Assembly (NCBI GenBank): GCA_963663365.2
Contig: CAXXIH010000008.1
Span: 992,001 to 1,056,000, forward strand
DNA from: G963663365 sp963663365
GTDB taxonomy: Bacteria > Hinthialibacterota > Hinthialibacteria > Hinthialibacterales > G963663365
Direction: 5' to 3'
DNA: 64,000 nucleotides
Each line of letters starts with the position of its first letter. Within the stretch, counting starts at the first letter, position 1. The translations under genes were made by a program, and so were the position numbers. This document shows positions 63,072 through 64,000 of this stretch, piece after piece. The notes below the pieces were generated by a model. That model did not search any database. It was given only the letters and a program-made list of their open reading frames with translations, and had not been told where the DNA came from.

Positions 63072-63650
63072 TTACTGAAATATTTGCTGATCGGTACTGA
63101 TAATATCGCCAAGTGAATTTATGCCGTTTGAAGCTTTATAAAAAATATAGTGAACATCCGGATGCCTTTGAATCATAAGCACATATTGCCCCGGCAGACT
63201 ATATTCGGGATAGTCGGTGTGGGCCAAATCCGGACCGGAAGATGCACAAACATAGGATATACCGGCCTCCGAAAAAGCCTGAGCGCGTTCATCTGGATTT
63301 CTACCGTTCAGTTTGATTTTCGAACCATAATTATAATATGAGGGATAATGGTGAATTCCAAAAAAAGTATCACGGGCAATCTCGATGCTGTTCACATAGG
63401 CGATAGGAGTCGTAAGTTGATGGTAGGTTGAACCATCCACCACTTCCATCCCCAGATCGAGGGGACTACTATTTTGATCAAGCGTATAGGCGCTGATCGC
63501 TGTTTGTAACGATTTCATATTTGAATAAGTTTGTGCGACCCTGGAACGGGTTTGCGCATTTAAAAAATTGGGAACGGCAATAGCGGCCAAAATCCCAATA
63601 ATCGCGACTACGATCAGAAGTTCAATCAGAGTAAATGCTCTGCATGACAT
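63072..63650 (-). CDS. Type II secretion/type IV pilus-type pseudopilin with Ala(-1)
   Basis: 192 residues from the ATG at 63650 (MSCRAFTLIELLIVVAIIGI), preceded by GGTGGAAAG. The residue before the cleavage site is Ala, not Gly; Glu5 and the NFLNAQTRSRVAQ helix are unchanged. PilD-type peptidases accept Ala less well than Gly, so processing may be slow or depend on a special peptidase. The head has LGMEVVDGSTYHQLTTPIAYVNSIEIARD, VCASSGPDLAHTDY and GDIISTDQQIFQ, closely parallel to the other pseudopilin but with a longer SLPGQYVLMIQRHPD insertion. The two genes are tandem paralogues with separate leaders. Confidence 0.92.
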   Translation of the reverse strand: MSCRAFTLIELLIVVAIIGILAAIAVPNFLNAQTRSRVAQTYSNMKSLQTAISAYTLDQNSSPLDLGMEVVDGSTYHQLTTPIAYVNSIEIARDTFFGIHHYPSYYNYGSKIKLNGRNPDERAQAFSEAGISYVCASSGPDLAHTDYPEYSLPGQYVLMIQRHPDVHYIFYKASNGINSLGDIISTDQQIFQ

Positions 63651-63929
63651 ATGACTTTCCACCCTCTTGCTTGAGAGAACAGCAAAACACCTATCCGAAC
63701 ATTTGTATCGGCATTAAATACCTAAGTCAGTTCATGGGATGCTCCCCAATCGTAACTGATGTTTTACTTATAGCGTATTTTTCAAAACAGCAATAGCCGG
63801 TTAAGTGACATTCTGTGGCTGCAAAATGATTTCCAATTGATGTATACAAACGCGAACACTTTTTTCTCTTAGTCGACAGGCTAATCTCAAACAAGATAAA
63901 CTCGATTCATCGTAAAGGAACCCACACAA

Positions 63930-64000
63930 GTGCTAAAAATCAAAGCAGTCCTATTCGATCTGTTTGGAACGCTGATCCCCTGCTTTCAAAAGTCTGAATT
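63930..64000 (+). CDS. HAD-superfamily hydrolase, N-terminal fragment (runs off window)
   Basis: A GTG at 63930, with AAAGGAA about 9 nt upstream, opens LKIKAVLFDLFGTLIPCFQK. The FDLFGTL motif (DxDxT/V variant with the catalytic first Asp) is HAD motif I, as in the YjjG/haloacid-dehalogenase-like phosphatases. Only 23 codons are in the window, so substrate and length are unknown. It is divergent from the pseudopilin gene, with about 280 bases between. Confidence 0.75.
   Translation, partial: MLKIKAVLFDLFGTLIPCFQKSE

Noticed and set aside
1..64000. tRNA, rRNA, CRISPR arrays, insertion sequences or prophage genes
   Set aside because: Looked for T-loop motifs, regular spaced repeats and transposase or integrase motifs by eye and found none; a covariance-model scan could still reveal a small RNA.

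Overview
The window is a gene-dense stretch of chromosome from an uncultured Gram-negative bacterium. The Gram-negative call rests on LPS heptose genes (an rfaE2-type adenylyltransferase and a WaaC-like heptosyltransferase), an LpxD-like acyltransferase, a Wzt-type polysaccharide ABC ATPase, FtsY/YggT and several type II secretion-type pseudopilins. It also carries SpoVG and an AddAB pair, which are more familiar from Gram-positives. The short pseudopilins with an FTLIELL...NFLNAQTRS start, the secreted proteins with PT-rich linkers and the dispersed hairpin repeats recall deep-branching candidate phyla such as Sumerlaeota, Hydrogenedentota or the PVC group. That placement is inference from general familiarity and was not tested by any search. 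No rRNA, tRNA, CRISPR array, transposase or phage gene was recognised.

Layout. 1-7.4 kb is accessory: the tail of a CBM9-like protein, an intergenic array of hairpins and direct repeats, then a minus-strand series of exported proteins (two near-duplicate 250-aa proteins flanking a HEAT-like one, a transglutaminase-like protein, a TPR-like protein). 7.4-24.7 kb is mostly housekeeping: ahcY and metK (SAM cycle), an XRE regulator fused to a degenerate class III cyclase domain, dinB, a sugar nucleotidyltransferase and an LpxD-like protein, an operon of fused radical SAM protein - RNase E/G - murQ, yggT, ftsY and ruvB. 24.6-38 kb is an envelope/polysaccharide region: a DUF4922 nucleotide phosphorylase-like gene, a Wzt-like ATPase, a sialidase-like protein, two integral membrane proteins, a radical SAM protein, then a tightly coupled run of dual methyltransferase with coiled coil, GT4, GT2, degenerate amidase and GerMN protein. 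38-47 kb holds a 506-aa acidic protein, spoVG, a tiny basic COX24-like ribosomal-type protein, an orphan DppC permease, rimO, pgpA, an FGE-fold protein and argC. 47-54.7 kb holds rfaE2, a heptosyltransferase, a NamZ-like exo-muramidase, an SGNH hydrolase, a disguised pseudopilin and thrS. 54.7-62 kb is addB-addA, followed by two pseudopilins and the start of a HAD hydrolase.

The most interesting items are: (i) the 875-aa dual methyltransferase with a coiled coil built of exact 21-residue (63-bp) units, next to glycosyltransferases and near a Wzt-type ATPase, suggesting a WbdD-like chain-length ruler; (ii) the XRE regulator whose cyclase domain keeps the nucleotide-recognition residues but lacks a metal Asp and the transition-state Arg; (iii) an amidase_3-like protein that has lost two zinc ligands, paired with GerMN; (iv) a pseudopilin-like protein that keeps Glu5 and the NF...AQ...R alignment but has lost the prepilin peptidase site; and (v) the mosaic tandem duplication and hairpin repeats in the first 4 kb. 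NamZ and MurQ in one window point to MurNAc recovery from peptidoglycan.
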